64,000 nucleotides of DNA from Bos javanicus (taxonomy: Eukaryota > Chordata > Mammalia > Artiodactyla > Bovidae), in the NCBI RefSeq assembly GCF_032452875.1, contig NC_083885.1, positions 63,975,925 through 64,039,924 of the forward strand, written 5' to 3'. The notes under the pieces are model-generated. The model ran no database searches and had not been told where the DNA came from. It saw nothing but the letters and a program-made list of their open reading frames with translations. Shown piece by piece: positions 23,421 to 35,103 of this stretch. Within the stretch, counting starts at the first letter, position 1. Every line of letters starts with the position of its first letter. Position numbers and translations under genes: made by a program.

Positions 23421-23569
23421 TTTTTTAGATTTCGAATCTCGTAACGGGAGGTATTCTGAACACACCCACCAAACAATAACAAAGGGACGCAGGAAACTCT
23501 GGGAGGTGCCGGATCGTCCTGGGCTTGGCTCCCCCTCGTGGTAGCAGGGGGATATAACAACTCCTAGGG

Positions 23570-23905
23570 CTTGGAGAAGGAAATGGCAGCCCACTCCAGT
23601 ACTCTTGCCTGGAAAATCCCATGGATAGAAGAGCCTGGTAGGCTACAGTCCGTGGGGTCGCAAAGAGTCGGACACGACTGAGCCACTTCACCTTAGGGCT
23701 TGGGGGCTGTTTAAAGGAAGAGGTGGAGAGATACGGGCTTCCCTGGTGGCTCAGCCAGTAAAGAATCCGCCTGCAATGCAGGAGACCTGGGTTCCATCCC
23801 TGGGTTTGGAAGATCCCCTGGAGAAGGGAATGGCTGCCCACTCCAGTATTCTGGCCTGGAGAATTGCACGGACCCCAGTCCGAGTCAGACACGACTGAGC
23901 GACTT
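23570..23905 (+). repeat. Two plus-strand Bov-tA SINEs
   Basis: A 5'-truncated copy at 23573-23690 (GAGAAGGAAATGGCAGCCCA to GACACGACTGAGCCACTTCA) is followed by a full copy at 23735-23905. Confidence 0.88.
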
Positions 23906-24020
23906 TCACTTGGAGAGATATATGTATGTATGCAAATCCATATTCAGAGCCTTATCTGTACAGAGACATGCTTCTGAAAACTGTCGCAAAAAAAGCAAGG
24001 AATTCTGTGTTAACCTATAT

Positions 24021-24345
24021 GAGAAAAGGCTTCCCAGGTGGCTCGGTGGTAAAGAATTCGCCCGCCAATGCAGGAGACCCAAGAAACATGGGTTCGCTCC
24101 CTGGGTCGGGAAGATCCCCTGGAGGAGGGCATGGCAACCCACTCCAGTCTTCTTGCCTGGAGAATCCCATGGACAGAGGAGCCTGGCAGGCTACAGTCGA
24201 TGGGGTCGGGTCGCAAACAGTCCAGACACAGCTTAGCGACTGAACAACAACTGCTACTTAGGGAATACTCAAAGGAGATATAGCTCTTATAGGAGATACG
24301 CTAGGTAGCTACCTAGCTAGGTATCTGCACAGATGCATGGATGTC
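24021..24345. repeat. Right arm of the 330-bp inverted repeat
   Basis: Reverse complement of 21636-21966: plus-strand Bov-tA at 24030-24245, then the 100-bp unique leader with the palindromic GCTAGGTAGCTACCTAGC at about 24298-24318. Confidence 0.85.
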
Positions 24346-24767
24346 CACACATATACACACATCCACAGACGTCCAGCTGTGTCACAGAAATGTAAAGTGA
24401 CATGTCCCCCACATCATCCGGGTTGTGTGTGTGTGTTTGTTTGCGTAAGATGCAGACCCCATGGCTTCACTTTTCACGGCACTGGTCACGCAGAGAGGCG
24501 GGTCCGCCAGGTTCAGATCAGCCGGTTTATCCTCGACAGCCTCCCCCGCTCCCGCTCTTTTCCAGCAGAGCCATTTACACCTCCTTGTCACCTTCTCGCA
24601 ATCGGAACACCACCCCCTCCCCCCAGATGAGAAGGGAAGGAAGCCGGGAAGAGGGGAGAGGGAGCCACCCGGGGGAGGCGCGCACTAGGTTTCCGGGATG
24701 CTGTTTCTCACCCTCCTCCCCGCTGGGGGTCTTGCTTTTAAGGTTGAGGCAGGCGGGAGTGGTCTCC

Positions 24768-24826
24768 CGGTTAGCTCAGTCGGTAAAGCCTGAGCCTCTT
24801 AAAAGCGAGGCAGACGGGCATGGCAG
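24768..24826 (+). tRNA. tRNA-Lys-like fragment (pseudo, no T arm)
   Basis: GGTTAGCTCAGTCGGTAAAG matches the D-arm and A box of tRNA-Lys. It is followed by GAGCCTCTTAAAAGC, an anticodon-arm-like hairpin with CTT at the anticodon position. No GGTTCRANYCC B box or matching acceptor end follows, so it looks like a 5' half or decayed copy and not a working tRNA gene. Confidence 0.45.
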
Positions 24827-25846
24827 TCCAGAAAGGTCTGCAGTGGGGGTGGTAGGGCTGGGGTAGAGATGAGGACCTGGAGCAAGGACCCCCGAGTCCG
24901 GGCTGAACCCGGGCTCTTCATCTCAGAGCCAGGACATCGAGTCCCGCGAGGACCCCAGGACGGTCGAAAGCCCGGGAGTAGAGCCAGCGGGCCGGGCCCC
25001 GTTCCCTTTAATTCCGGGGTCTTTCCTCTGGAAAACTGCTGCTGTCCCGGGGCCCAGAGGCAGAGAAAGGAACAGACAGATGAACGGAGGAAGCGAAACG
25101 GAGCGGGAGAGAGACCAAGCGCACACCCACACACACACACACTCTTCATTTGTTCATCCAGCAACATTTGTTCGGTTCTGGGGACCGTTTTAGGGGTTGC
25201 CACAGGGTTTCCCATCCTTGTACTACGGACACTGGAGGTCCAGTGGTTCTTTGCTGGGGGTGGGGGCTGTCCTCTGCCCCGGAGGATGCAGCATCCTTGG
25301 CCTCCACCCAGTGGATGCGGAAGCGCCCTCCCGGGTCAGGACGCGCGGAAGAGCCTCCGAGCGCGGCCGAAGGGGCCCGCCTGGCTAGCGCCGCGTGCTG
25401 GCGACTCCCAGGACGTGACCGCCCCCATCCCCGGGCCCCGCCGCCCCCGGCCTGCAGCGAGCTTATTTCCCGGTGTGTGGCGAGGAGAGACGCTCCACAA
25501 ACACGGAAACAGGTGGCCCGGGTGCCCCGGCAGGTGGAGAGAAGTCAAGGGCGTGCAGAGAACCCAGAATACCCCGCCTCCCCAAGCCCCGTCCACCGCC
25601 CCCTTCCCACTAACGCCGACACCAGGCGGAGGTGGGCTGGGGGTCCTTGGATAAATGCGGAGCAAACACCTCGGGTTGCGGGGTCTGCGGGGGAAACGGG
25701 CAGAGAAATCTTCCTTCCGGGAAGCATCCTTGTCCTGACCTGAGAAACCCCTCCTGTGGGCGGGCGCTCCGCTCCGCCTTTCTCCCCCACGCCCTCTCCC
25801 CGTCTAGTCTCCTCCGGCTTCCCTCCTCCCGCCTCTCCCCCTCGGG

Positions 25847-25928
25847 TATAAAAGCTGGAGTCTCTCGGGAGCTGGGACCCAGACCGGCCGACAGGAGAAA
25901 GGTGGCGGGGTCTGCCCACTCCAGCGAG
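25847..25928 (+). promoter_or_regulatory. GALP: GALP TATA promoter and probable noncoding exon 1
   Basis: TATAAAAG at 25847-25854 sits in a GC-rich block (24.85-26.05 kb). A start site near 25877 would give a noncoding exon of about 50 bases ending at 25928, before a consensus donor (CCAGCGAG|GTGAGACC). The next acceptor in line, TTTGCAG at 28611-28617, opens the GALP signal-peptide exon. Known GALP genes have a noncoding first exon. The pairing is inferred from position and splice consensus. Confidence 0.6.
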
Positions 25929-26104
25929 GTGAGACCGAGGCGGGGAGGCTGGGGTCCTGGGAGGATGGAGATGCAGGCGGGAGGGGATGCGGAGAAGGGG
26001 AGGGGGAGGTGGGGAGGGACACAGGTGAGGCAGGGAGGGGGCTGGGAGGTCCGGGACAGGGGCTGGGGCCAGTGAGGAGGCGGCGTTCCAGGGCTGGATA
26101 GGGG

Positions 26105-26630
26105 AGGCACGGTGGTGGTCCGTGGCCCTGGTTTTTATTTGGAGGATGAGTGAGTGCTTTCCAAGGTTGTGTTGGTTTCTGCTGTGCGGTGACGGGAGTC
26201 AGCTATATGTGAACATAGACCGCCTCCCTCTTGAGCCTTCCTCCCATCCCACCCCCATCCCACCCCTCCAAGAAGAAGGTCATCATAGACCACCAAGCTG
26301 AGCTTCCCACTGGCTATCTGGGGCTTCCCTGGTGGCTCAGACGGTAAAGAATCCGCCTGCAATGCAGGAGACCTGGGTTCGATCCCCGGGTCGGGAAGAC
26401 CCCCTGGAGAATGGAGTGGCTACCTACTTTGGCATTCTTGCCGGAAAACCCCATGGAGAGTGGAGCCTGGTGGGCTGCAGTCCTTGGGGTCGCAAAGAGT
26501 CTTGAGCCTTCTTCCCACCGCCTCCCCCCTATTCTTCCCCTCTAGGACATCACAGAGCCCTGGCTTGAGCTCCCCACTAGCTAGCTATTTTACACGTGGT
26601 GGTGTGTATCTATGTCAGTCTTACTGTCTC
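26105..26630 (-). repeat. L1 3' end interrupted by a Bov-tA SINE
   Basis: L1 3' UTR pieces at 26120-26310 and 26505-26630 flank a plus-strand Bov-tA at 26325-26500. Confidence 0.65.
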
Positions 26631-26719
26631 AGTTCAGGCCTCTCTGGTTCTGAAACGGGTCACTCATGCACTGCGGGGTTTGGAGGGGCATATTCTATGT
26701 ACTATGTACTATGTATCAG

Positions 26720-27690
26720 GGCTTCCCTGATAGCTAAGTTGGTAAAGAGTCCCCCTGCAATGCAGGAGACCCTGGGTGGGGAAGATATGCTGGAGAAGGG
26801 CATAGGCTACCCACTTCCAGTATTCTTGTGGCTCAGCTGGTAAACAATCCGCCTGCAATGCGGGAGACCTGGGTTTGATCCCTGGGTTGGGAAGATCCCC
26901 TGGAGAAGGGAGAGACTACCCACTCCAGTATTCTGGCCTGGAGAATTCCATGGACTGTGTAGTCCGAGACTCAGACATGACTGAGCAACTTTCACACTTG
27001 CACACACACTTACATTCTATGTACTGAATATCCTGTTACTTACTTACTTTGGGATTCTCCCTCCACCAACTCTCATTTTACTTAAAGAAATGTGCTCCAC
27101 ATAAAGTTAAAAAATTCAGAAGTGTTCGTTTTAATTCTTGATTATATATTTATGACCCAAAATGTAGAGATGAACCTTCAGTTAACAACAGGATATCCTG
27201 CACTTTACAGTATATTAAGAGACAGAGAAAGATAAGTACTGTATGATTTCACTTACATGTGAAGTGAAGTGTGTGTTAGTTGCTTAGTTGTGTCCGACTC
27301 TTTGCAACCCCAAGGACTGTAGCGTGCCAGGCTCCTCCATCCGTGGGATTCTCCAGGCAAGAATACTGGAGTGAGTACCCATTCCCTTCTCCAAGGGATC
27401 TTTCCAACCTAAGGATCGAACCCTGGTCTCTCAAATTTCAGGCAGATTCTCTACCATCTGAGCTACCAGGGAAGCCCACTTAAATGAAAAGTGAAAGTGA
27501 AGTCGCTCAGTTGTGTCGGACTCTTGGAGACCCCATGGACCCCCCTGTCTATGAGATTTTTCCAGGCAAGAGTATGGAATGGGTTGCCATTTCCTTGTCC
27601 AGGGGATCTGTCTGACCCAGGGATCGAACCTGGGTCTCCCACATTGCAGGCAGACACTTTACGTCTGAGCCATCAGAGCCTCAGACCCAC
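26720..27690. repeat. Cluster of four Bov-tA SINEs
   Basis: Two partial plus-strand copies (26720-26825 and 26825-27000) are followed by two minus-strand copies (27265-27478 and 27497-27690). The 27000-27260 interval is AT-rich L1-like sequence. Confidence 0.85.
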
Positions 27691-27714
27691 TTACGTGTGG
27701 CATCTTAAAAAAAA

Positions 27715-28430
27715 AACAAAACCCCACAGAAGCTCAACCCAGTGCTCTGTGACAACCTCGAGGGGTGGGATGGGAGGGAGGGTCAAGAGGGAGGGGACAT
27801 GTATGTACCTATGGCTGATTCATGTAGCTATATGGCAGAAGCCAATGCAACATTGTAAAGCAATTATCCTCCAATTAAAAATTTAAAAATAAAAGTTTTT
27901 TTAATTTTTATTTTTTTAAATTATGAAAGTATGATCACACATTTTACAGGACACTTGGAAAATACAGAACTAGGTTACGTATAGTTCCACTGTAATTACA
28001 GTTTTTTTAAAAATAGACAAATTAAGATTTTTAGTTGGAGTTTCAATATCAAATTGTCAAAAATTAATAGGATGAATAGACAGAGAAGTAGAAGGATATA
28101 GTAGACGTGAAAAGCACTATGAACCATTTCAACATAATTAAGATTTATACAATTTTCACATAACAGCAGGATACAAATGGTATTCAAGTTCCCATAGAGT
28201 ATAAACCAGGAGACACTGGAACACATCCAGGGACATAAAACAAGGTGCAGAAATTTCATGGTGTAAAAGTATTGAAATCACACAGTCTGTGCTTCTATCA
28301 CTGTGGAATTATGCTAGAGATCAGTATCAAAAGATATTTGAAAATAAACCACATATTTTCAAGCGCAATGTGACATTTACCATGAGGGATCTTTGGGGAA
28401 AAAATATAAATTTTGAGGGGGAAAAAAAAA
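27715..28430. repeat. L1 3' end and second copy of the 17.6-kb repeat
   Basis: 27715-27900 is an L1 3' end (GATTCATGTAGCTATATGGC, CAACATTGTAAAGCAATTAT). 27905-28400 repeats the sequence at 17610-18350, here without the BovB insertion. Confidence 0.7.
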
Positions 28431-28649
28431 CCCACAGAAATTTCTGAAGGTGGTGGATACATCTATTGCAATGATGGTGTTATCGGTGAAAGGTCATGTC
28501 CACACTCACCAAGAGGCATTCTTTAAACATGTTTCGTGTTTTTCTTTTTTTTTTTTCGTATCAGTTATACCCCAATCAAGCTGCAAAATTAGCAAATAAC
28601 CCCCCTGCCCTTTGCAGCATTCCGCAGCACCCAGCCCTCCAGCCCTGAG

Positions 28650-31600
28650 ATGCCTCTGTCTGTTCGCCTGCTCCTTCTTGCGGTCCTCCTCAGCCTGGCC
28701 GAGACTCCAGCCTCTGCCCCCGTCCACGGGGTGAGACCCACCTGTCACTGCACACCTGTCACTGCCCTCCCGGGAAAGGAGCTCTAGCTTTCCTGGCTGG
28801 GCAAGAGGGACGTCCCTAGCGGTCCAGTGGTTAAGACTCTGTGTTTCCAATGCAGGGGGTGCTGGTTTGATCCCTGGTCTGGGAACTAAGATCCCACAGG
28901 CCACACGGTGCAGCCAAAAATTTAAAAAAACATTTTTTTTTTTCTTAAATAAGAAAGACTGAATTCATCACCCTGGTCCAGGGCGGGGGTGGGGGGCGGG
29001 TTAGAACAGATCACAGGTGGAATACGAGGGGGTCAGGGCTCAGCTTATCCAAAGCAAAAATACCCTAATGATTAGCGTTGGCCCAGAGATGCCCAAAGCT
29101 GCCTTCTAAGGCAGAGCTTCCCAACAATGTAAACTTTCAGTGCTGTAGCAAGCAGGAGAGTCACCTGGAGGGGCCCTGTATCTTCATTTTGCACTGGACT
29201 CCCTACATCAGTCCTCAGAACCCACGCTGGCATAGAGTAAGCCCACAATAATTTTAGTCACTCAGTTGTGTCTGACTCTTTGCGACCCCATGGACTGTAG
29301 CCTGCCAGGCTCCTCTGTCCGTGGGATTCTCCAGACAAGAATCCTGGAGTGGGTTGCCATGCCCTCCTCCAGTGCCCTCCAGAGGATCTTCCTGACCCAG
29401 GGATTGAACCTGTGATCTTCCCGACACAGAGACACAGAGATTGAACCTGCGACTCTTAGGTCTCCTGCACTGCAGGTGGGTTCTTTACTGCTGAGCCACT
29501 GGGGAAACACAGATTAAGCCAAACGACTTCACAGAGTGGTGACTGAGCTGCGGCGGGCGGTGTGCTGACCCAGGTCCTCCCAGCCGTGCAGACTGCACTT
29601 CCCATCTCTCTGAGCCTTGTCTCTCTCATCTCTATCTAGGGGCGAGGAGGCTGGACCCTCAACAGTGCCGGCTACCTCCTGGGTCCCGGTGAGTGACTCT
29701 CCATCCCTGCCTGGCGCCTGTGAGCCGTGTGTTCGCAACTCGAAACTCCCAGCCCTATGGCCCCCGGCCCCCAAAGCCCACGGGCTTGATTTCCAGACCG
29801 GTCTTGGGGGTTAGTCTAGGGAAGTGATGTGCGCTGGGATCCCTGAGCCAGACCGCTGGCTTCAAGTCCCGGCTCTGCCCCCGGGGGCGGGTGTGCAGCC
29901 TCCACGCCTCGGCTCCCCGGCCCGTGACAGCGGGCGCAACGCTGTCCCCACACTGCGTGAGGGTCAGACAGACCGGAGCACTTCCTGCCACGATCCCCCG
30001 TCCCCTCTGCCCGACCCCCCTCCCCATCTTCACGGGGCGCTTGCTGTACCACTGGAGACGTGCTCTCGTGCTCTCGGGACAGTGCAGTCGGTCAGGCACC
30101 AGGAAGTGTGGCAGAAACGATGTGAGGTTTGCTGCAGACGCAGGTGGGCTCAAGCCCCAGTTCTGCCACCTACGGGTTGTTTGTTGTTCAGTCACTCAGT
30201 CGTGTCTGACTCTTTAGACCCCAAGGGCTGCAGCACGCCAGGCCTCCCTGCCCATCACCAACTCCCGGAGTTTACTCAACTCATGTCCATCGCGTCGGTG
30301 ATGCCATCCAACCATCCCATCCTCTGTGTCCCCTTCTCCTGCCTTCAGTCTTTCCCAGCATCAGGGTCTTTTCAAATGAGTCAGTTCTTTGCATCAGGTG
30401 GCCAAAGTATCGGAACTTCAGCTTCAGCATCAGTCCTTCCAGTGAATATTCGGGGTTGATCTCCTTTAGGGTGGACTGGTTTGACCTTGCAGGCCAAGGG
30501 GCTCTCAGGAGTCTCCCCCGGCTGGGGTGGGGGGTGGGTAACCGGGCAGGTGTCTGTCTCTCAGAGCTGCGCCCCCGCCTGGTCAGCCCATGCTCCGTCC
30601 CTCGCCCGCTGAGCGGTGCTCTGGGACCACCGGCTGTGTGTCCTCTCTGCCTCTAACGACCTCTTGGTCTTGCTTCCCCGCCCCTTGCAGTGCTCCCCCC
30701 TCCCCCGAGGGCGGACAGAGGCCGGAAGGAGAAGACGACCCTGGGGATCCTAGACCTGTGGAGAACCATTGGTGAGTAAAGGCAGGAAAAGGAGGGCCCA
30801 CCCCATCCCCTCACTCTGCCCCACCTGCCGGCTCTGGTTTCAGAAACCCGCTGTGTGTGGGCTCCCTCCTTTGCTCTGACACTCACGCGTTGAGGGAGCC
30901 TGGGAGACTGATTGGGGCTTCCCTGGGAACCCACCTGCCCACGCAGGAGACATAAGAGACACGGGTTCGATCCCTGGGTCGGGAAGATCCCCTGGAAGAG
31001 GATATGGCAACCCACTCCAGTGTTCTTGCCTGGAGAATCCCATGGACAGAGGAGCCTGGCGGGCTACGGTCCATGGAGTCGCACAGAGTTGGACACGACT
31101 GAGCGACTGAACACGAGAGAGTGATGCTGTTTGTTTCAAACGCCTAAAACGGTGTTATGAAGCCTCCTCACAATTCTGTAGTGTGGTCAGTGAGACTGCA
31201 TGGAAAATTCCTAGCAGAGGGTCTGGCAGATGGTGGGAGCCAGGTGAGTGTCGGTGGTTCTAAGTATCTCTTTGCAGGGCCCCCCATCCACTTCCTCTTT
31301 GCTCAGCCCCGATCCTGTTTACCTCCTCGTCGTGCCTGGCTGGGTACCATCTCTGAGACTCCCCTCTCCCCCTTTGGCCTCTCAAGGGAGAGAACCCTGG
31401 GGGCATGTGGCCTCGGGACATGTGGGTAGACACAAGAAGGCTCAGGGCGACCTGAAGGGAACCTGCTCTTCATCACCACCTACCAGATGCGGGCACTTAA
31501 CTGTATCTCGGGCAGAGTTGCTCAACCTTAGCGCTGTTTACATTTGAGGCTGAACCGCTGTGTGTCAGGGGATGTTTAATAACGGATGCTTTTCAACTGT

Positions 31601-34600
31601 GGTGTTGGAAAAGACTCTTGAGAGTCCCTTGGGCTGCAGGGAGATCCAACCATTCCATCCTAAAGGAGATCAGTCCTGAATATTCATTGGAAGGACTGAT
31701 GCTGAAGCTGAAGCTCCAATACTTTGGCCGCCTGATGCGAAGACCTGACTCATTTAAAAAGACCCTGATGCTGGGAAGGATTGAAGGCGGGAGAAGGGGA
31801 CGACAGAGGATAAGAGGGTTGGATGGCATTGCCAACATGATGGACACGAGTCTGAGCAAGCTCTGGGAGTTGGTGATGGAGAGGGAATCCTGGCATGCTG
31901 CAGTCCATGGGGTCGCAAAGAGTCGGACACGACTGAGTGAACAGCAACAACGGGTCTCCATTCATTAGATGGTGGTAGTTCCTCCAAGTTGTGACAACCA
32001 ACAATGGGTCTGGAAATTGCCAAATATCCCCGGGTGAAGGGGGTGAGGGGCTGGGGAGGAAGTAGGGGGCGTTGGCCCCTAGATGAGAACTGCTAAGTAG
32101 TGTATGATTCCAAGGAAATCAAGGAAGTAAAACCAACGCTGCCCTGGTTAAGAATCCGCCCTCCAACGCAGAGGACACACGTTCTGTCCTCTATCCGGGG
32201 AGACCCCACGTGCCACGGAGCCACGAAGCCCAAGCTCCGCAATAAGAGGAGCCCCCGCACCGCAAGGAAAAGCGGCCCCCATCCGGCACAACCAGAAAAA
32301 ACCTTCGCAGCAATGAAGACCCAGCACAGCCCAAAAAATAAAGACAGAATTAAAAAAAAAAACAAAAACCCGCACAGCGCACAGTCCCAAACTGAAAACC
32401 CCAAAGGCTTACTGACGTGTGTCTCTCTTCCTAGATGGCCTCCCCTACTCCCAGTCTCTGCTGGCCTCCAGGAGTCTGGGGGAGACTGCTGCCAAAGCAG
32501 AGACCGGAGGTAAAGACTGGGGAACTATGAGAGGTGGGGTGGGGGGAGCAGGGCTGGGAGGCTCGGGGAGGCGGGAAGGACCCTGGGCTCACCCCCGGGA
32601 CCCGCACCTATAGCCACAGGCCCTAGCCCCAACCTCACGTGCTCAGCTTCCTGTCCCCCTCTAATTTCAAACAGTCCCTGGCGTTTCCTGACACTCTGGC
32701 CCGTTTCCAGCTATGACCCCACGCCTGGACCTTGGCCCCCTCCCCCAGTATCACCCTCCAGTTTAGCTCTAGCTGAGATGTGAACCTCAATCCCTCCCTC
32801 TGACCTCGAGGTTCACTCCAGCTTGACCTCTTTCCTAAATAAGATCTGGGGACTTCCCTGGTGGCCCAGTCGCTGAGACTCCAAGTTCCTAATGCAGTGG
32901 CCCCTGGTTCAATCCTTATTCAGGGAACTGCATCCCACGTGCTGCAACTGAGAGTTTGCATGCCGCAACCAAAAAAAAAAAATCCTGTCCACAGCAGTGA
33001 GGGCTTCCCTGATAGCTCAGTTGGTAAAGAATCCACCGGCAATGGGGGAGACCTGGGTTCGATCGCTGGGTTGGGAAGATCCCCTGGAGAAGGGAAAGGC
33101 TACCCACTCCAGTGCTCTGGCCTGGAGAATAGTCCATGGGGTCACAAAGAGTCGGGCTGAGTGACTTTCCATTTCACACAGCAGTGAAGATCCCACATGC
33201 TGCAACTAAGACCCAGCACAGCCAGATAGATAAATATCTTTTTTTAAGTAAAATAAATAAGATCTTTGTTTCCAACTTTTACACTCTGAACTCTGTACTC
33301 ATCCTCAAAGGCTTCCCAGGTGGTATGAGTTGTAAAGAATCCACCTGCCGGTGCAGGAGATGTAAGAGACTCGGGTTCGATCCCTGGGTGGGGAAGATCC
33401 CCCGGAGGAAGGCGTGGCAACCCACTCCAGTGTTCTCGCCAGGAGAATCCCATGGACAGAGGAGCCTGGTGGGCTACAGTCCATGGGGTCGCAGAGTCAG
33501 ACGAGACTGAGTAGGCACACGCACACTCATACTCAAACATGATCTGTCCCAGCTTTGGTTTCTGAGTTTCTTGAAACACTGGGTCTGTTCACTCTAGGAT
33601 CTTGGCACCCAGTCTTGCTTCAATCTAGAAAGCTCTGTTCCTTTTTTAAATTTTTGACTGTGCTTTGCCCCTTGCGGGCGGGATCTTAGTTCCCCGAGCA
33701 GGGATGGAACCACAGCAGTGAAGGAACCAAGTCCTAACGACTGGGCGTCCAGGGAATTCTCTAGGAAGTTCTGTTTCTAGAGTTTTGCGTGGCTAGATCC
33801 TTCGTGTCATTCAGAAACCAGCTTAGTCATCACCTCTTCCATATAATGGTCACCTGCCCGTTTGATCTGACATTAATCTATTTCTCTCTGTCCCACATTG
33901 CAGGCAGATTCTTTACCATCTGAGCCACCAGGGGAACCCACTTACTAGCAGCATTTACCACGATATGATTCTCCCTCCTTCATAGTTTTACCTACTTATA
34001 CTCTGTCTCCTTCCAGGAAAATCTAAGCTTCGTGAGAGTGGAGAGACCTTCTCCGTCTTGCTTACTGCCTAGTGCGATGGATGGTGCATGGTGGGTGCTC
34101 GGTAAATATCTGTGAAATTAATGAACTAAATTAACCAAGTGCAGGCTCACATACCACTGACCCAGCCGACCACAGACAAAGCCAACGATCAAGCCCCAGC
34201 TTTGCCTGCCGTTCTCAAGTTAGATTTTTTTACCTCAATTCCACCTCCTTCGATCCCAACCTTATTTTGGGACATGCTTTGACAAGTATCTGGTGGAGGA
34301 CTACTAAGCCCAGACAGGGGACACCTTCTGATTCACTGCTTCCCACTGCAAACTCGGCTACACTCTGGCTCTTGAAAACACTCCCCAGCATCACCATGTA
34401 CCATCTCCAAATGGGAGTGCAAGAGGAAAGTAGGCGGGTAGGCGAATAGGAGACGGCAGAAGAAGCAAGGGCAGAGAGGAGGAGCTCTCTGTCCTCGAGA
34501 GAGTTGTCAAAACTGAGGTGAACCGAAGAGAGGTTCCTCTCTTGGGTCACCACAACACTCAGAACCTGGCTGGGGTAGCGGTGGGGAATGGAACCATTCA

Positions 34601-34728
34601 AACTGACGTCTTTCTCTTGCACAGATCCAGGCGTGCTCGGCCAGAAAGTCCTCAAGGAGGAAGATGCCTGGGTTCCTAGATGTTCCCAGACTTCTGCTCC
34701 AAACCTTTGCCCCTCTGGCTTTTTCTGA
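28650..34728 (+). CDS. GALP: GALP: galanin-like peptide precursor
   Basis: Secreted hypothalamic neuropeptide of the galanin family, acting on galanin receptors. Five coding exons join in frame: 28650-28730, 29640-29688, 30691-30771, 32435-32509 and 34625-34728 (stop TGA 34726-34728), all with GT/AG sites, giving 129 residues (human 116). Residues 1-22 are a signal peptide (LLLLAVLLSLAETPAS). The mature peptide starts APVHGG and contains the invariant galanin core GWTLNSAGYLLGP, followed by a GALP-specific part with ILDLWRTIDGLPY. Three oddities stand out: R5 of the mature peptide is G; the Lys-Arg that ends the 60-residue mature peptide in human and pig is a single Arg (LLAS-R-SLGET); and the C-terminal tail diverges from human after KEED, ending in CPSGFF. 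Exon 1 of the coding part starts after TTTGCAG at 28617. Identification is firm; functional consequences are inference. Confidence 0.95.
28810..29512. repeat. SINEs in GALP intron 2
   Basis: A plus-strand CHR-type SINE lies at 28810-28915. A minus-strand Bov-tA lies at 29255-29512; its B-box part is duplicated (two 'attgaacctg' blocks at about 29401 and 29439). Confidence 0.82.
30181..31945. repeat. BovB and Bov-tA copies in GALP introns
   Basis: Minus-strand BovB 3' end at 30181-30477 in the intron before exon 3. Plus-strand Bov-tA at 30915-31110 and plus-strand BovB 3' end at 31580-31945 in the following intron. Confidence 0.88.
32140..33945. repeat. SINE-rich GALP introns flanking coding exon 4
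   Basis: CHR-type SINEs at 32140-32390 (+), 32850-32980 (+) and 33640-33760 (-). Bov-tA copies at 33000-33170 (+) and 33305-33515 (+), and a minus-strand end fragment at 33895-33945. Confidence 0.82.
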
Positions 34729-34769
34729 AACCCTGTGTCGTCACCCTCTACTGAGACTGAGATCGTGAA

Positions 34770-34775
34770 ATTAAA
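34770..34775 (+). terminator. GALP: GALP poly(A) signal
   Basis: ATTAAA lies 42 bases after the GALP stop codon. It is followed by an A/G-rich stretch and then repeats. Confidence 0.6.
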
Positions 34776-34844
34776 ATCTCAGGAAGAAAATCTGAAGCAC
34801 TGGAAGAATTGTTTTTTGTTTTTTATTTTTTTCAATCTGCTGCT

Positions 34845-34952
34845 GCTAAGTCGCTTCAGTTGTGTCTGACTCTTAGTGACCCCATGCACTGCAGCCTACC
34901 AGGCTCCTCCATCCACGGGATTTTCCAGGCAAAAGTACTGGAGTGGGTTTTT
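34845..34952 (-). repeat. Truncated Bov-tA SINE ending in a T-run
   Basis: GCTAAGTCGCTTCAGTTGTG to AAAGTACTGGAGTGGGTTTT, broken by a T-run. Confidence 0.8.
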
Positions 34953-35103
34953 TTTTTTTTTTTTCCAATCTACATTGGTTGAATCCACAGATATAGAACT
35001 TACTAATCAGAGGATAGGCTGTATTTCTTTGTCTTCTCTCTCTCTTTTTCGATTGAAATACAGTTGAAATATAAATTATATTTTATTTTATTTATTTATT
35101 TTG

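Noticed and set aside
23910..24243. Recurring 60-130 residue frames such as NLPAMQETWVRSLGREDPLEEG on the plus strand
   Set aside because: These are translations of Bov-tA SINEs and recur at every SINE copy in the window.
24869..25654. 261-residue open frame upstream of GALP
   Set aside because: Lies in a CpG-rich promoter region; low-complexity composition and no domain.
34230..34655. 141-residue open frame on the minus strand overlapping the last GALP exon
   Set aside because: No recognisable family; it overlaps the GALP intron and exon in antisense, and nothing supports transcription.
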